From Bacteroidetes bacterium ADurb.Bin174 (lineage in GTDB: Bacteria; Bacteroidota; Bacteroidia; Bacteroidales; Paludibacteraceae): a DNA stretch of 64,000 bases. Numbering within the stretch: the stretch's first letter is position 1; every line of letters starts with the position of its first letter. The notes under the pieces were generated by a model. The model saw only the letters and a list, made by a program, of their open reading frames with translations, ran no database searches and was not told where the DNA came from. Shown here in pieces: positions 47,467-54,366 of the stretch. Location: the NCBI GenBank assembly GCA_002070265.1, contig MWCX01000036.1, positions 62,001-126,000 of the forward strand, in the 5' to 3' direction. A program made the translations under genes and the position numbers.

Positions 47467-47574
47467 CTTCTTCATTTTTTTGTCTTGATACAAAAAAACG
47501 AAGCAAAAAAAAATCAAGACTGCGCCCGCTTCGCTCGAAAAATTAGCGCTTGAACAGCTAAATCGTCCAAACTC
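47467..47574. repeat. Composite repeat part A, left copy
   Basis: CTTCTTCATTTTTTTGTCTTG, then ATCAAGACTGCG, CCCGCTTCGCTCGAAAAATTAGCGCTTG and AGCTAAATCGTCCAAACTC. An inverted copy is at 53517-53614, with the same order of words. The first portion resembles an intergenic sequence I recall from other Bacteroidota. Confidence 0.9.
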
Positions 47575-47577
47575 AGC

Positions 47578-47696
47578 GGTGTCTCATAAGTGCCCAACTG
47601 CTGCGTTACTTTCGATATTCGGGCTCAGTCACATACTTCAGTATGCTCCTTCGCCCTCAATCTCAGCGCCTTGCATTTAGACACTTCTAAGACACC
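47578..47696. mobile_element. Full MITE-like element with terminal inverted repeats
   Basis: 119 bp. Ends GGTGTCTCATAAGTG and CACTTCTAAGACACC are inverted repeats agreeing in 13 of 15 positions. A central palindrome CATACTTCAGTATG at 47632-47645 makes the whole element able to fold. It carries no gene. Half-length relatives lie at 30548, 38222 and 42136. The copy of the surrounding composite repeat at 53396-53614 lacks it. I infer a non-autonomous transposable element; no transposase is in the window. Confidence 0.7.
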
Positions 47697-47726
47697 TTAC
47701 AGTATTTAGTTGATATTTTATTTGAA

Positions 47727-47834
47727 AAGGACGATTCTTAACGCTGTTCTCACTTATTTTTCGGCTCACCGGACGAGGTCGGGGGGTGTCGTGCAACTTA
47801 ACTTTCGCATCCCGTACCGCGCGACCCCGCACCA
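47727..47834. repeat. Composite repeat part B, left copy
   Basis: AAGGACGATTCTTAACGCTG, then CTCACTTATTTTTCGGCTCACC, GGACGAGGTCGG and GACCCCGCACCACG. GC-rich second half. Inverted copy at 53396-53497. Confidence 0.9.
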
Positions 47835-47925
47835 CGTGACCTCGGAACCCGTGCAAATCCGACCAATCCGTTTCATCCGTGTGCTACTCCTTCTGGGTCG
47901 CGCAATTTAAACTTCGTAGAAGTTT

Positions 47926-48084
47926 CACGTGCATAACCCCCAATTTTAATTGGGGGGCAGTTGAGTACGTATGACTGCTTAAACGCTGTAGGCGTTTAAC
48001 AATTTTAGTTTTGGGAAACTCCTACAGAGTTTTATTATCATTATCTACTCCTGCCCCCGGATGAATCCGGAGGTTATTCACGTG
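47926..48084. repeat. Palindrome-rich element with CACGTG ends
   Basis: A 159-bp block bounded by CACGTGCATAACCCCC on the left and its inverted relative GGAGGTTATTCACGTG on the right. Inside are four hairpins: CCCCCAATT/AATTGGGGG (47937-47956), TTAAACGC/GCGTTTAA with loop TGTAG (47979-47999), AAACTC/GAGTTT with loop CTACA (48016-48032), and CCGGAT/ATCCGG (48057-48070). A fifth hairpin (TTGTCC/GGACAA, 48086-48100) follows directly. Loops two and three are exact complements. No coding frame. Confidence 0.8.
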
Positions 48085-48154
48085 TTTGTCCTACGGACAA
48101 TCTAGGGGGCGCGCTTTTAACATTTCATTTTTCGCTATTTCGAAATAATTGTAG

Positions 48155-48162
48155 TACTTTTG
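48155..48162 (+). promoter_or_regulatory. Candidate -7 element of the rseC-rnf operon
   Basis: TACTTTTG, 34 bp before the rseC ATG at 48197. The -33 site holds TTCG, as in front of recQ. Confidence 0.5.
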
Positions 48163-48196
48163 TCGGAAAATTGCAAGCTTGAGATTACACATCAGA

Positions 48197-48604
48197 ATGA
48201 GTAAAATCATTGAACATTCGGGTATCATTCATCAAATCAACGGGAAACACATCAGGGTGCAAATAACGCAAACATCAGCCTGTAGTGCTTGTCACGCTAA
48301 AGGCACCTGCACAGCCGCAGACATGAAGGATAAGTACATTGATGTTGAGGCGGCAAATTCCAATCACCAAATAGGGGACGAAGTAACATTGTACGGTCAA
48401 AGCTCTATGGGCTTATTCGCCGTATTGTTGGCTTTTGTATTGCCCTTTCTGCTCGTTCTCGGTGTGCTTTTTATTTTGAATAATTTTATGGACAATGAAG
48501 TGCTGGCAGGCGCGATTGCCCTGGGTGCTCTTATTCCATACTATATTATATTGTCATTTTTTGATACGAAACTACGATCTCAATTCAAGTTCCATATCAA
48601 ATAA
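48197..48604 (+). CDS. rseC: RseC-family protein (SoxR-reducing system)
   Basis: Small inner-membrane protein that partners Rnf-type complexes. From ATG 48197 it has 135 residues: a cysteine-rich N-terminal part (TSACSACHAKGTCTAADM, four cysteines spaced CxxCxxxxxC) and two membrane helices (LFAVLLAFVLPFLLVLGVLFIL and AGAIALGALIPYYIILSFF). It is the first gene of the rnf unit, as in other Bacteroidota. The role in SoxR reduction is known from E. coli; here a role in assembly or electron transfer to Rnf is inferred. Confidence 0.9.
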   Translation: MSKIIEHSGIIHQINGKHIRVQITQTSACSACHAKGTCTAADMKDKYIDVEAANSNHQIGDEVTLYGQSSMGLFAVLLAFVLPFLLVLGVLFILNNFMDNEVLAGAIALGALIPYYIILSFFDTKLRSQFKFHIK

Positions 48605-48659
48605 AAATGCAATCAACCATATTTTTCAAAAGTCTTCAATAACATTCAATAGTATTGAT

Positions 48660-49520
48660 ATGAGTTTAGTTTGGATTTCTTTGATTACTTTAGGTGTAAT
48701 AGGCTCTGTTTCAGCCATCATCCTGTACGTAGTCGCCAAAAAATTTCACGTGGAGGAAGACCATCGCATCGATTTGGTAGAGGAAGTTTTGCCTGCTGCC
48801 AACTGTGGGGGTTGCGGATATCCGGGTTGCCGGAACTTTGCCGATGCCTGTGTAAAAGCCGATAATCTATGTGATTTGCATTGTCCGGTGGGCGGTAATG
48901 AAACCATGGCTAAAGTGGCTGAAATTCTCGGATTGGTTGCCGTAGAAAAAGCTCCCATGGTGGCTGTGGTTCGCTGCAATGGTACCTGTGAGCATCGTCC
49001 GCGCAACAACGAATACGATGGGGTGAAACACTGTTTTATAGCCCATAACCTGTATAGCGGTGAAACCAACTGCTCATGGGGCTGTCTGGGTTTTGGTGAC
49101 TGTGAACTGGCCTGTGATTTTGACGCCATACACGTAAATCCCATTACTAAAATTCCTGAAGTCATAGATGATAAATGTACTGCTTGTGGTGCTTGCGTGC
49201 GTGCTTGTCCGAAGGATTTGATTGAATTGCGCAAGATGGGACCCAAAGGTCGCCGCGTATATGTGGATTGCCGCAATCAGGACAGGGGACATATAGTGAG
49301 CAAAGCCTGTGAAGTAGGCTGTATCGGTTGTGCCAAATGCCAGAAGGTTTGTAAACATGATGCCATCACCATAGAAAACAACCTTGCCTTTATCCATGAT
49401 GATAAATGCAAGTTGTGCCGCGATTGCGTCATCGTTTGTCCGACCAACTCCATCATAGATGTTAATTTCCCTAGACCTAAGCAACCGAAGGTGGCAGTAG
49501 AGGAGGAAGTTTCTCAGTAA
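48660..49520 (+). CDS. rnfB: Rnf complex subunit RnfB (ferredoxin domains)
   Basis: Electron-entry subunit of the ion-pumping ferredoxin:NAD oxidoreductase. ATG 48660 gives 286 residues: an N-terminal membrane helix (LVWISLITLGVIGSVSAIILYVV), then the four-cysteine cluster domain (CGGCGYPGC at 49-57 and Cys75) and several further [4Fe-4S] motifs (CTACGACVRACP, CIGCAKCQKVC, CKLCRDCVIVCP). A longer frame that starts inside rseC is rejected because it lacks the membrane start. Confidence 0.95.
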   Translation: MSLVWISLITLGVIGSVSAIILYVVAKKFHVEEDHRIDLVEEVLPAANCGGCGYPGCRNFADACVKADNLCDLHCPVGGNETMAKVAEILGLVAVEKAPMVAVVRCNGTCEHRPRNNEYDGVKHCFIAHNLYSGETNCSWGCLGFGDCELACDFDAIHVNPITKIPEVIDDKCTACGACVRACPKDLIELRKMGPKGRRVYVDCRNQDRGHIVSKACEVGCIGCAKCQKVCKHDAITIENNLAFIHDDKCKLCRDCVIVCPTNSIIDVNFPRPKQPKVAVEEEVSQ

Positions 49521-49688
49521 TTTAGAATGTTGTACGCACAATTGAACAGTCATAAAAGCAAATTGTCAGTTATCAAATAGTCAATAATATTTCAGATGAA
49601 ACAGCCATTTGAGAAAATTCTTAAACACAAGGAAATGTTTAATGGCGTGTTCCATGTGACCTTAGAGTAAAAAATAAAAAATAAACAC
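49521..49688 (+). other. Spacer between rnfB and rnfC
   Basis: The 168-bp gap contains one small open frame (ATG 49596 to TAA 49670, 24 codons, MKQPFEKILKHKEMFNGVF). It is the only gap over 60 bp among rnfB, C, D, G and E. No regulatory motif recognised. Confidence 0.35.
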
Positions 49689-51020
49689 ATGAAATCTTTC
49701 AGAATAGGCGGTATTCATCCCAAAGAAAACAAATTCTCGGCAGGAGCAGCCATACAGCAGGCTGATATTCCTGCAACGGTAGCCATTCCGCTGGCACATT
49801 ACATCGGTAATCCGAGCGAGGCAATTGTAAAACGGGGCGATACGGTGAAAGTCGGACAGCAGATTGGTGCCGGCAGCGGATTTATATCTGCCAATGTACA
49901 CGCTTCCGTTTCCGGAAAAGTACGTAAGATTGACGTACAATTGGATGCTACCGGCTATAGGCGACCAGCCGTGTTTATTGAGGTTGAAGGCGATGAATGG
50001 TTGGAAACCATCGACAGAACTCCGGATATAGTCAGGGGATGCTCACTTGGCAAAGAAGAGATCATTCAAAAAATTCAGGATGCCGGCATTGTGGGCCTGG
50101 GTGGCGCGACTTTCCCCGCTCATGTGAAACTGATGCCGCCTCCCGGAAAAAAGGCTGAATACCTGATCATCAACGGTGTGGAGTGTGAACCTTATCTCAC
50201 TTGCGACCACAGGTTGATGATGGAGCATGGGGAGGAAATTTTAATAGGTACCACCATTCTTATGAAGGCTTTGGGCGTTGATAAAGCCATTGTAGGTATT
50301 GAAAATAATAAGCCTGATGCCATAGAGCATCTGACCCGGTTGGCTACCACTTTTTTGGGTATTACCATTCAGCCATTGAAGGTGCAATATCCGCAAGGTG
50401 GTGAAAAACAATTGATTGATGCAGTACTTCGTCGTCAGGTGCCCAGCGGAAAAATTCCCATTGAGATAGGAGCTGTGGTGTTCAATGTAGCTACCACTTT
50501 CGCCGTTTATGAGGCTGTGCAAAAAAACAAACCCATGATAGACAGGGTGATGACGATTACCGGAAAGGATGCGCCCAATGCTTCTAACTATCGGGTGCGA
50601 TTGGGTACTTATCTGTCTCATGTGGTTGAGCAGGCCGGCGGTATTCCGGAGGGAACCGGAAAAATTGTCGGTGGCGGACCCATGATGGGGCGTTCGCTGA
50701 TGAACCTGGATGTTCCGATGGCAAAGGGTAGTGCGGGTGTTCTGTTTATGCGCGATGAGGAATCCATCCGTAAGCCTTCACAAAACTGTATCCGCTGTGC
50801 CAAATGTGTAAGCGTTTGTCCCATGGGCCTGGAACCTTATTTATTAATGGCTTATTGCGAAAGAAATATGTGGGATGAGTTGGAAAGCAATCGCACGATG
50901 GATTGCATCGAATGCGGCAGTTGCAATTATACCTGCCCGTCTCACCGTCCGCTTTTGGACTATATCCGCTTTGGCAAATCAACCGTAGGTAATATTATCC
51001 GCAATAGAAATAACAAATAG
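49689..51020 (+). CDS. rnfC: Rnf complex subunit RnfC
   Basis: NADH-side peripheral subunit with flavin and iron-sulphur sites. The 443-residue protein has the HPKENKFSAGAA N-terminus, the nucleotide-binding GLGGATFPAHVKL section, LIINGVECEPYLTCDHRLM, and at the C-terminus two [4Fe-4S] motifs, CIRCAKCVSVCP and CIECGSCNYTCP. Length is that of the short RnfC type without the long C-terminal repeats of E. coli RsxC. It is 2 bp upstream of rnfD. Confidence 0.96.
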   Translation: MKSFRIGGIHPKENKFSAGAAIQQADIPATVAIPLAHYIGNPSEAIVKRGDTVKVGQQIGAGSGFISANVHASVSGKVRKIDVQLDATGYRRPAVFIEVEGDEWLETIDRTPDIVRGCSLGKEEIIQKIQDAGIVGLGGATFPAHVKLMPPPGKKAEYLIINGVECEPYLTCDHRLMMEHGEEILIGTTILMKALGVDKAIVGIENNKPDAIEHLTRLATTFLGITIQPLKVQYPQGGEKQLIDAVLRRQVPSGKIPIEIGAVVFNVATTFAVYEAVQKNKPMIDRVMTITGKDAPNASNYRVRLGTYLSHVVEQAGGIPEGTGKIVGGGPMMGRSLMNLDVPMAKGSAGVLFMRDEESIRKPSQNCIRCAKCVSVCPMGLEPYLLMAYCERNMWDELESNRTMDCIECGSCNYTCPSHRPLLDYIRFGKSTVGNIIRNRNNK

Positions 51021-51022
51021 AT

Positions 51023-51997
51023 ATGGAAAAACTCATTATATCGCCTGCACCGCACATACATGGCGGAGACTCTGTTAGGAAGAACATGTACGGAGTACTC
51101 ATCGCCTTGATCCCGGCTTTGCTGGCTTCTTTTTACTTTTTTGGAATAGGTGCTTTGATCGTTACGCTGACATCCGTTGTGGCTTGTGTGTTATTTGAAT
51201 ATCTGATCCAGCGCTTTATATTAAAGGGAAACATTACCATTTTCGATGGCTCTGCGGTGCTTACAGGTGTTTTATTAGCATTCAACTTACCTTCCAATTT
51301 GCCGATCTGGATGGTTGTCATCGGGGCTTTGGTCGCCATTGGCATTGCCAAAATGAGTTTTGGCGGTTTGGGTAACAATCCTTTCAATCCGGCATTGATA
51401 GGCAGGGTGTTTTTGTTGATATCTTTCCCGGTAGCCATGACTACCTGGCCTGTCGTGGAGCCTTTGTCGATGAAGTATTTAGATGCCGAAACCGGTGCAA
51501 CGGCTCTTGCAGCCATGAAAGAAGGCAGTGCAATAACAGTGTCGCATTTGGATATGTTTCTTGGAAAGATGGGTGGATCGCTTGGTGAAGTGTCCGCCAT
51601 TGCCCTGTTGATAGGCTTGGCATATATGCTGATACGCAAGATCATCACCTGGCATATTCCGGTAAGCATCCTGCTTACGGTAGCTGTATTTTCAGGGATC
51701 ATGCATGCAATCAATCCTGAAATGTATATTTCACCTGTAACGCATTTGCTGACGGGTGGGTTGATGTTGGGAGCCATCTTTATGGCAACCGATTATGTCA
51801 CTTCTCCCATGACCCCAAAAGGCATGTGGATATACGGTGTGGGCATTGGTATACTGACAGTGGTTATACGTACCTGGGGTGCCTATCCCGAAGGGGTGTC
51901 ATTTGCTATCTTGATCATGAACGGCTTTACGCCCTTGATCAATTTTTATATAAAACCAAGGCGGTTTGGAGCTAAGCAATTAAAAAATAACAAGTAA
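51023..51997 (+). CDS. rnfD: Rnf complex subunit RnfD
   Basis: Integral membrane subunit that binds FMN covalently. The 324-residue protein has about eight membrane helices, GLGNNPFNPALIGRVFLL, and the flavinylation motif region AETGATALAAM (threonine in TGAT). The C-terminal GAIFMATDYVTSPMTPKGMWIYGVGIGILT is characteristic of RnfD/NqrB. Between rnfC and rnfG as in standard rnfABCDGE operons. Confidence 0.96.
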   Translation: MEKLIISPAPHIHGGDSVRKNMYGVLIALIPALLASFYFFGIGALIVTLTSVVACVLFEYLIQRFILKGNITIFDGSAVLTGVLLAFNLPSNLPIWMVVIGALVAIGIAKMSFGGLGNNPFNPALIGRVFLLISFPVAMTTWPVVEPLSMKYLDAETGATALAAMKEGSAITVSHLDMFLGKMGGSLGEVSAIALLIGLAYMLIRKIITWHIPVSILLTVAVFSGIMHAINPEMYISPVTHLLTGGLMLGAIFMATDYVTSPMTPKGMWIYGVGIGILTVVIRTWGAYPEGVSFAILIMNGFTPLINFYIKPRRFGAKQLKNNK

Positions 51998-52043
51998 ACT
52001 CCGGATTCTTAAGGAAAATTCAGGAGGCTAAATATTAAGTTTT

Positions 52044-52754
52044 ATGTCGAAAAAATTAGAATCGTCCTTTAAAAATATGCTCATCGTCCTGACGACCATC
52101 TCGCTGGTCTCGGCATTAGCATTAGGTTCTGTTTATAATCTGACCAAAGAACCCATTGAATTGGCAAAAAAAGAAAAGCAGGAAAATGCCATCAGAGAGG
52201 TATTGCCGGAGCACACGCGTCTGGGTACAGCAGATTCTGTTTACTTAAAGGGTCTAGTTCAGCCTTTTGTTGTATATCTTGCTTACAACAATGAAGACTT
52301 TGTGGGTGCTGCGGTACAAAGCTATACCAACAATGGTTTTAGCGGAGAGATCAAAGTAATGGTGGGTTTTGATGCTGCCGGAAATATTGTTAACTACGCT
52401 GTGTTGGAACAGGCAGAGACACCGGGTTTAGGTACCAAGATAGTGGATTGGTTCAAGACGGAGAAAGGCAAGCAAAACATCCTGGGTATGAATGGAAGTT
52501 CAGAACAATTAAAAGTTACCAAAGATGGGGGCGAAGTGGATGCCATCACGGCTGCAACCATCTCTTCGAGGGCTTTTTTGGAGTCCGTTAAGTTGGCATA
52601 TGCTGCTTATAATGATAATTATGATGTTGTGTTGGGTGCAACATCTCTTTATGATGAAAAAAACACAACTTCATCCGAAGAATCTTTCAATCAAGAACAA
52701 CATGACGAAACACCGGATCAAAAGCCGGTGGTTTCCGAATCAGATAAAGAATAG
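52044..52754 (+). CDS. rnfG: Rnf complex subunit RnfG
   Basis: Membrane-anchored periplasmic subunit with covalent FMN. One N-terminal helix (MLIVLTTISLVSALALGSVYNL) is followed by the FMN-binding domain with AITAATISSRAF; Thr172 is the expected flavin ligand. Also GLGTKIVDWF, the conserved PGLG segment. The last 35 residues are a Ser/Glu/Gln-rich tail (EEKNTTSSEESFNQEQHDETPD-type composition) beyond the usual domain. 236 residues. It is 3 bp upstream of rnfE. Confidence 0.95.
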   Translation: MSKKLESSFKNMLIVLTTISLVSALALGSVYNLTKEPIELAKKEKQENAIREVLPEHTRLGTADSVYLKGLVQPFVVYLAYNNEDFVGAAVQSYTNNGFSGEIKVMVGFDAAGNIVNYAVLEQAETPGLGTKIVDWFKTEKGKQNILGMNGSSEQLKVTKDGGEVDAITAATISSRAFLESVKLAYAAYNDNYDVVLGATSLYDEKNTTSSEESFNQEQHDETPDQKPVVSESDKE

Positions 52755-52757
52755 AAT

Positions 52758-53357
52758 ATGGCTGGAAATTCAAACATCAAAACGCTGTTAAACGGGATTA
52801 TTAAAGAAAATCCTGTGTTTGTGCTGTTGCTGGGGATGTGTCCTACTTTGGGTACGACTTCCTCTGCAATCAATGGGTTAGGTATGGGCCTGGCAACGAC
52901 TTTTGTGTTGGTAGCTTCCAACGTGGTGATATCCTTGCTCAAGAATTTGATACCGGATAAGGTGCGTATTCCGTCCTTTATCGTTGTAGTAGCGACTTTC
53001 GTGACTTTAGTGGAAATGGTGATGCAGGCTTACGTGCCGGCGTTGTACGAAAGTTTGGGATTGTTCATTCCCCTTATTGTGGTGAACTGTATTGTGCTTG
53101 GTCGTGCGGAAGCTTTTGCAGCTAAAAACACCGTATTCAAATCCTTCTTAGATGGATTGGGAATGGGTTTAGGCTTTAGTTTGGCTCTCACCATTCTTGG
53201 TTCGGCACGCGAATTATTGGGTACGGGCAAGGTGTTCAGCCTGACCATTTTTGCCGAGCAATATGGCATGTTGATTTTCGTCCTTGCACCGGGAGCCTTC
53301 ATCGCGTTGGCGTATTTGATTGCGGTGTTTAATAGGTTGTTGAAGAAGACGGAGTAA
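52758..53357 (+). CDS. rnfE: Rnf complex subunit RnfE
   Basis: Hydrophobic membrane subunit, homologous to NqrD. The 199-residue protein has six likely membrane helices and the twin sequences NPVFVLLLGMCPTLGTTSSAINGLGMGLATTFV and PLIVVNCIVLGRAEAFAAKN, which carry the conserved cysteines of the [2Fe-2S] site shared with RnfA. The gene is followed by 306 bp of repeats. Confidence 0.96.
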   Translation: MAGNSNIKTLLNGIIKENPVFVLLLGMCPTLGTTSSAINGLGMGLATTFVLVASNVVISLLKNLIPDKVRIPSFIVVVATFVTLVEMVMQAYVPALYESLGLFIPLIVVNCIVLGRAEAFAAKNTVFKSFLDGLGMGLGFSLALTILGSARELLGTGKVFSLTIFAEQYGMLIFVLAPGAFIALAYLIAVFNRLLKKTE

Positions 53358-53395
53358 TGTCTTGTCTGGTAATGGCGTGTGGATGATACGAGTTC

Positions 53396-53497
53396 CGTGG
53401 TGCGGGGTAGCGGGGTGCGAAAGTTACGTTGCACAACACAACCGACCTCGTCCGGTGAGCCGAAAAATAAGTGAGAACAGCGTTAATAATCGTCCTT
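53396..53497. repeat. Composite repeat part B, right copy (inverted)
   Basis: Reverse complement of 47727-47834, with changes: CGTGGTGCGGGGT, GCGAAAGTTACGTTGCAC, CCGACCTCGTCCGGTGAGCC and GTGAGAACAGCGTTAATAATCG. Confidence 0.9.
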
Positions 53498-53516
53498 GTT
53501 TGAGCGAGGAACGATC

Positions 53517-53614
53517 GAGTTTGGACGATTTAGCTGTTTGAGCGCTAATTTTTCGAGCGAAGCAGGCACAGTCTTGACTTTTTTTGCTTCGGTCAAGACA
53601 AAAAAATGAAGAGG
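53517..53614. repeat. Composite repeat part A, right copy (inverted)
   Basis: Reverse complement of 47467-47574: GAGTTTGGACGATTTAGCTG, TTTGAGCGCTAATTTTTCGAGC, then CAGTCTTGACTTTTTTTGC and GACAAAAAAATGAAGA. Separated from part B by 19 bp with no MITE-like element between. Confidence 0.9.
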
Positions 53615-53663
53615 CATAAATTGAAGAAATAAATAGACAAATAAATAATAAATAAATATTAAC

Positions 53664-54236
53664 ATGGCTTACATCCTAATATTCATTTCAGCAGTATTTG
53701 TGAACAATATTGTATTGGCACAATTTTTAGGCATTTGCCCGTTTTTAGGCGTATCGAAAAAGATAGATACGGCTTTGGGCATGGCAGGCGCCGTGGCTTT
53801 CGTGATGACTGTTTCGACCCTGATCACCTATATCGTACAGAAAACGATATTAGAGCCTTTCAATATTGCATTCTTGCAGACCATCACTTTCATCCTGATC
53901 ATTGCCTTCCTGGTGCAATTGGTGGAAATCATCCTGAAAAAGACTTCACCGGCATTGTATCAGGCATTGGGCGTTTTTCTACCCCTGATCACTACCAACT
54001 GTACCATTTTGGGTGTTGCCATTATGGTTATACAAAAGGAATTTACCTTGCTCGGTAGCGTGGTCTTCGCCATTTCTACAGCCATCGGCTTTGGCTTGGC
54101 ATTAATTTTATTCGCAGGGATAAGGGAACAATTAAATTTAGTATCTTTGCCCCGCGGAATGAAAGGGATTCCCGTTGCATTGTTGGTTGCCGGCTTATTG
54201 GCAATGGCTTTCATGGGGTTCGCAGGCATAGTATAA
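53664..54236 (+). CDS. rnfA: Rnf complex subunit RnfA
   Basis: Hydrophobic membrane subunit homologous to NqrE; forms the membrane core with RnfE. 190 residues, six helices, with IFISAVFVNNIVLAQFLGICPFLGVSKKIDTALGMAGAV and PLITTNCTILGVAIM (second cysteine site). The gene stands apart from rnfE by a repeat-filled gap and is 12 bp before a tRNA gene. Confidence 0.96.
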   Translation: MAYILIFISAVFVNNIVLAQFLGICPFLGVSKKIDTALGMAGAVAFVMTVSTLITYIVQKTILEPFNIAFLQTITFILIIAFLVQLVEIILKKTSPALYQALGVFLPLITTNCTILGVAIMVIQKEFTLLGSVVFAISTAIGFGLALILFAGIREQLNLVSLPRGMKGIPVALLVAGLLAMAFMGFAGIV

Positions 54237-54248
54237 ACAGCCGCTTTT

Positions 54249-54321
54249 GCGGTAGTAGCTCAGTTGGTAGAGCGTCGGCTTCCCAAGCCGAAGGTCGCGG
54301 GTTCGAGCCCCGTTTACCGCT
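54249..54321 (+). tRNA. tRNA-Gly, anticodon CCC
   Basis: 73 nt, full cloverleaf: acceptor GCGGTAG/TTACCGC (last pair G:U), D loop AGTTGGTAGA, anticodon arm TCGGC-TTCCCAA-GCCGA with anticodon CCC, T arm GCGGG-TTCGAGC-CCCGT, discriminator base U. CCA is not encoded. Reads GGG glycine codons. It lies between rnfA and carB and is probably cut from their shared transcript. Confidence 0.95.
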
Positions 54322-54366
54322 CGGGGTAACCTAAACTACCATTTCTCATCAATTAAAGAACTAAGT

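Larger units (their letters stand above)
47466..48196. other. Repeat-rich gap between serS and rseC
   Basis: These 731 bp consist almost wholly of composite repeat A, the full MITE-like element, composite repeat B, and the palindrome-rich element, ending in the rseC promoter. A 66-codon open frame at 47710 lies in repeat B and is not a gene. I see no RNA gene. Confidence 0.8.
53358..53663. other. Repeat-rich gap between rnfE and rnfA
   Basis: This 306-bp gap contains composite repeat copies B (53396-53497) and A (53517-53614), then an AAATAAATA-rich stretch. No promoter matching the TAnnTTTG form is evident just before rnfA. Confidence 0.7.

Noticed and set aside
47710-47910. 66-codon plus-strand frame in the serS-rseC gap
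   Set aside because: It lies over composite repeat B, and the inverted copy at 53396-53497 does not keep the frame; arginine/proline-rich composition is from GC-rich repeat DNA.
47926-48100. A known riboswitch or tRNA-like RNA in the serS-rseC gap
   Set aside because: The hairpins are simple perfect palindromes with inverted outer ends, which fits a repeat element better; no riboswitch core sequence was recognised.
48495-48659. Longer rnfB start inside rseC
   Set aside because: It would add 55 residues unlike any RnfB and hide the N-terminal membrane helix; the ATG at 48660 fits the family.
48746-49276. Antisense 176-codon frame opposite rnfB
   Set aside because: Falls within the iron-sulphur domain coding region; codon pattern is a shadow of rnfB.
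51133-51777. Antisense 214-codon frame opposite rnfD
   Set aside because: rnfD is a clear family member over its whole length; the antisense product has no recognisable domain.
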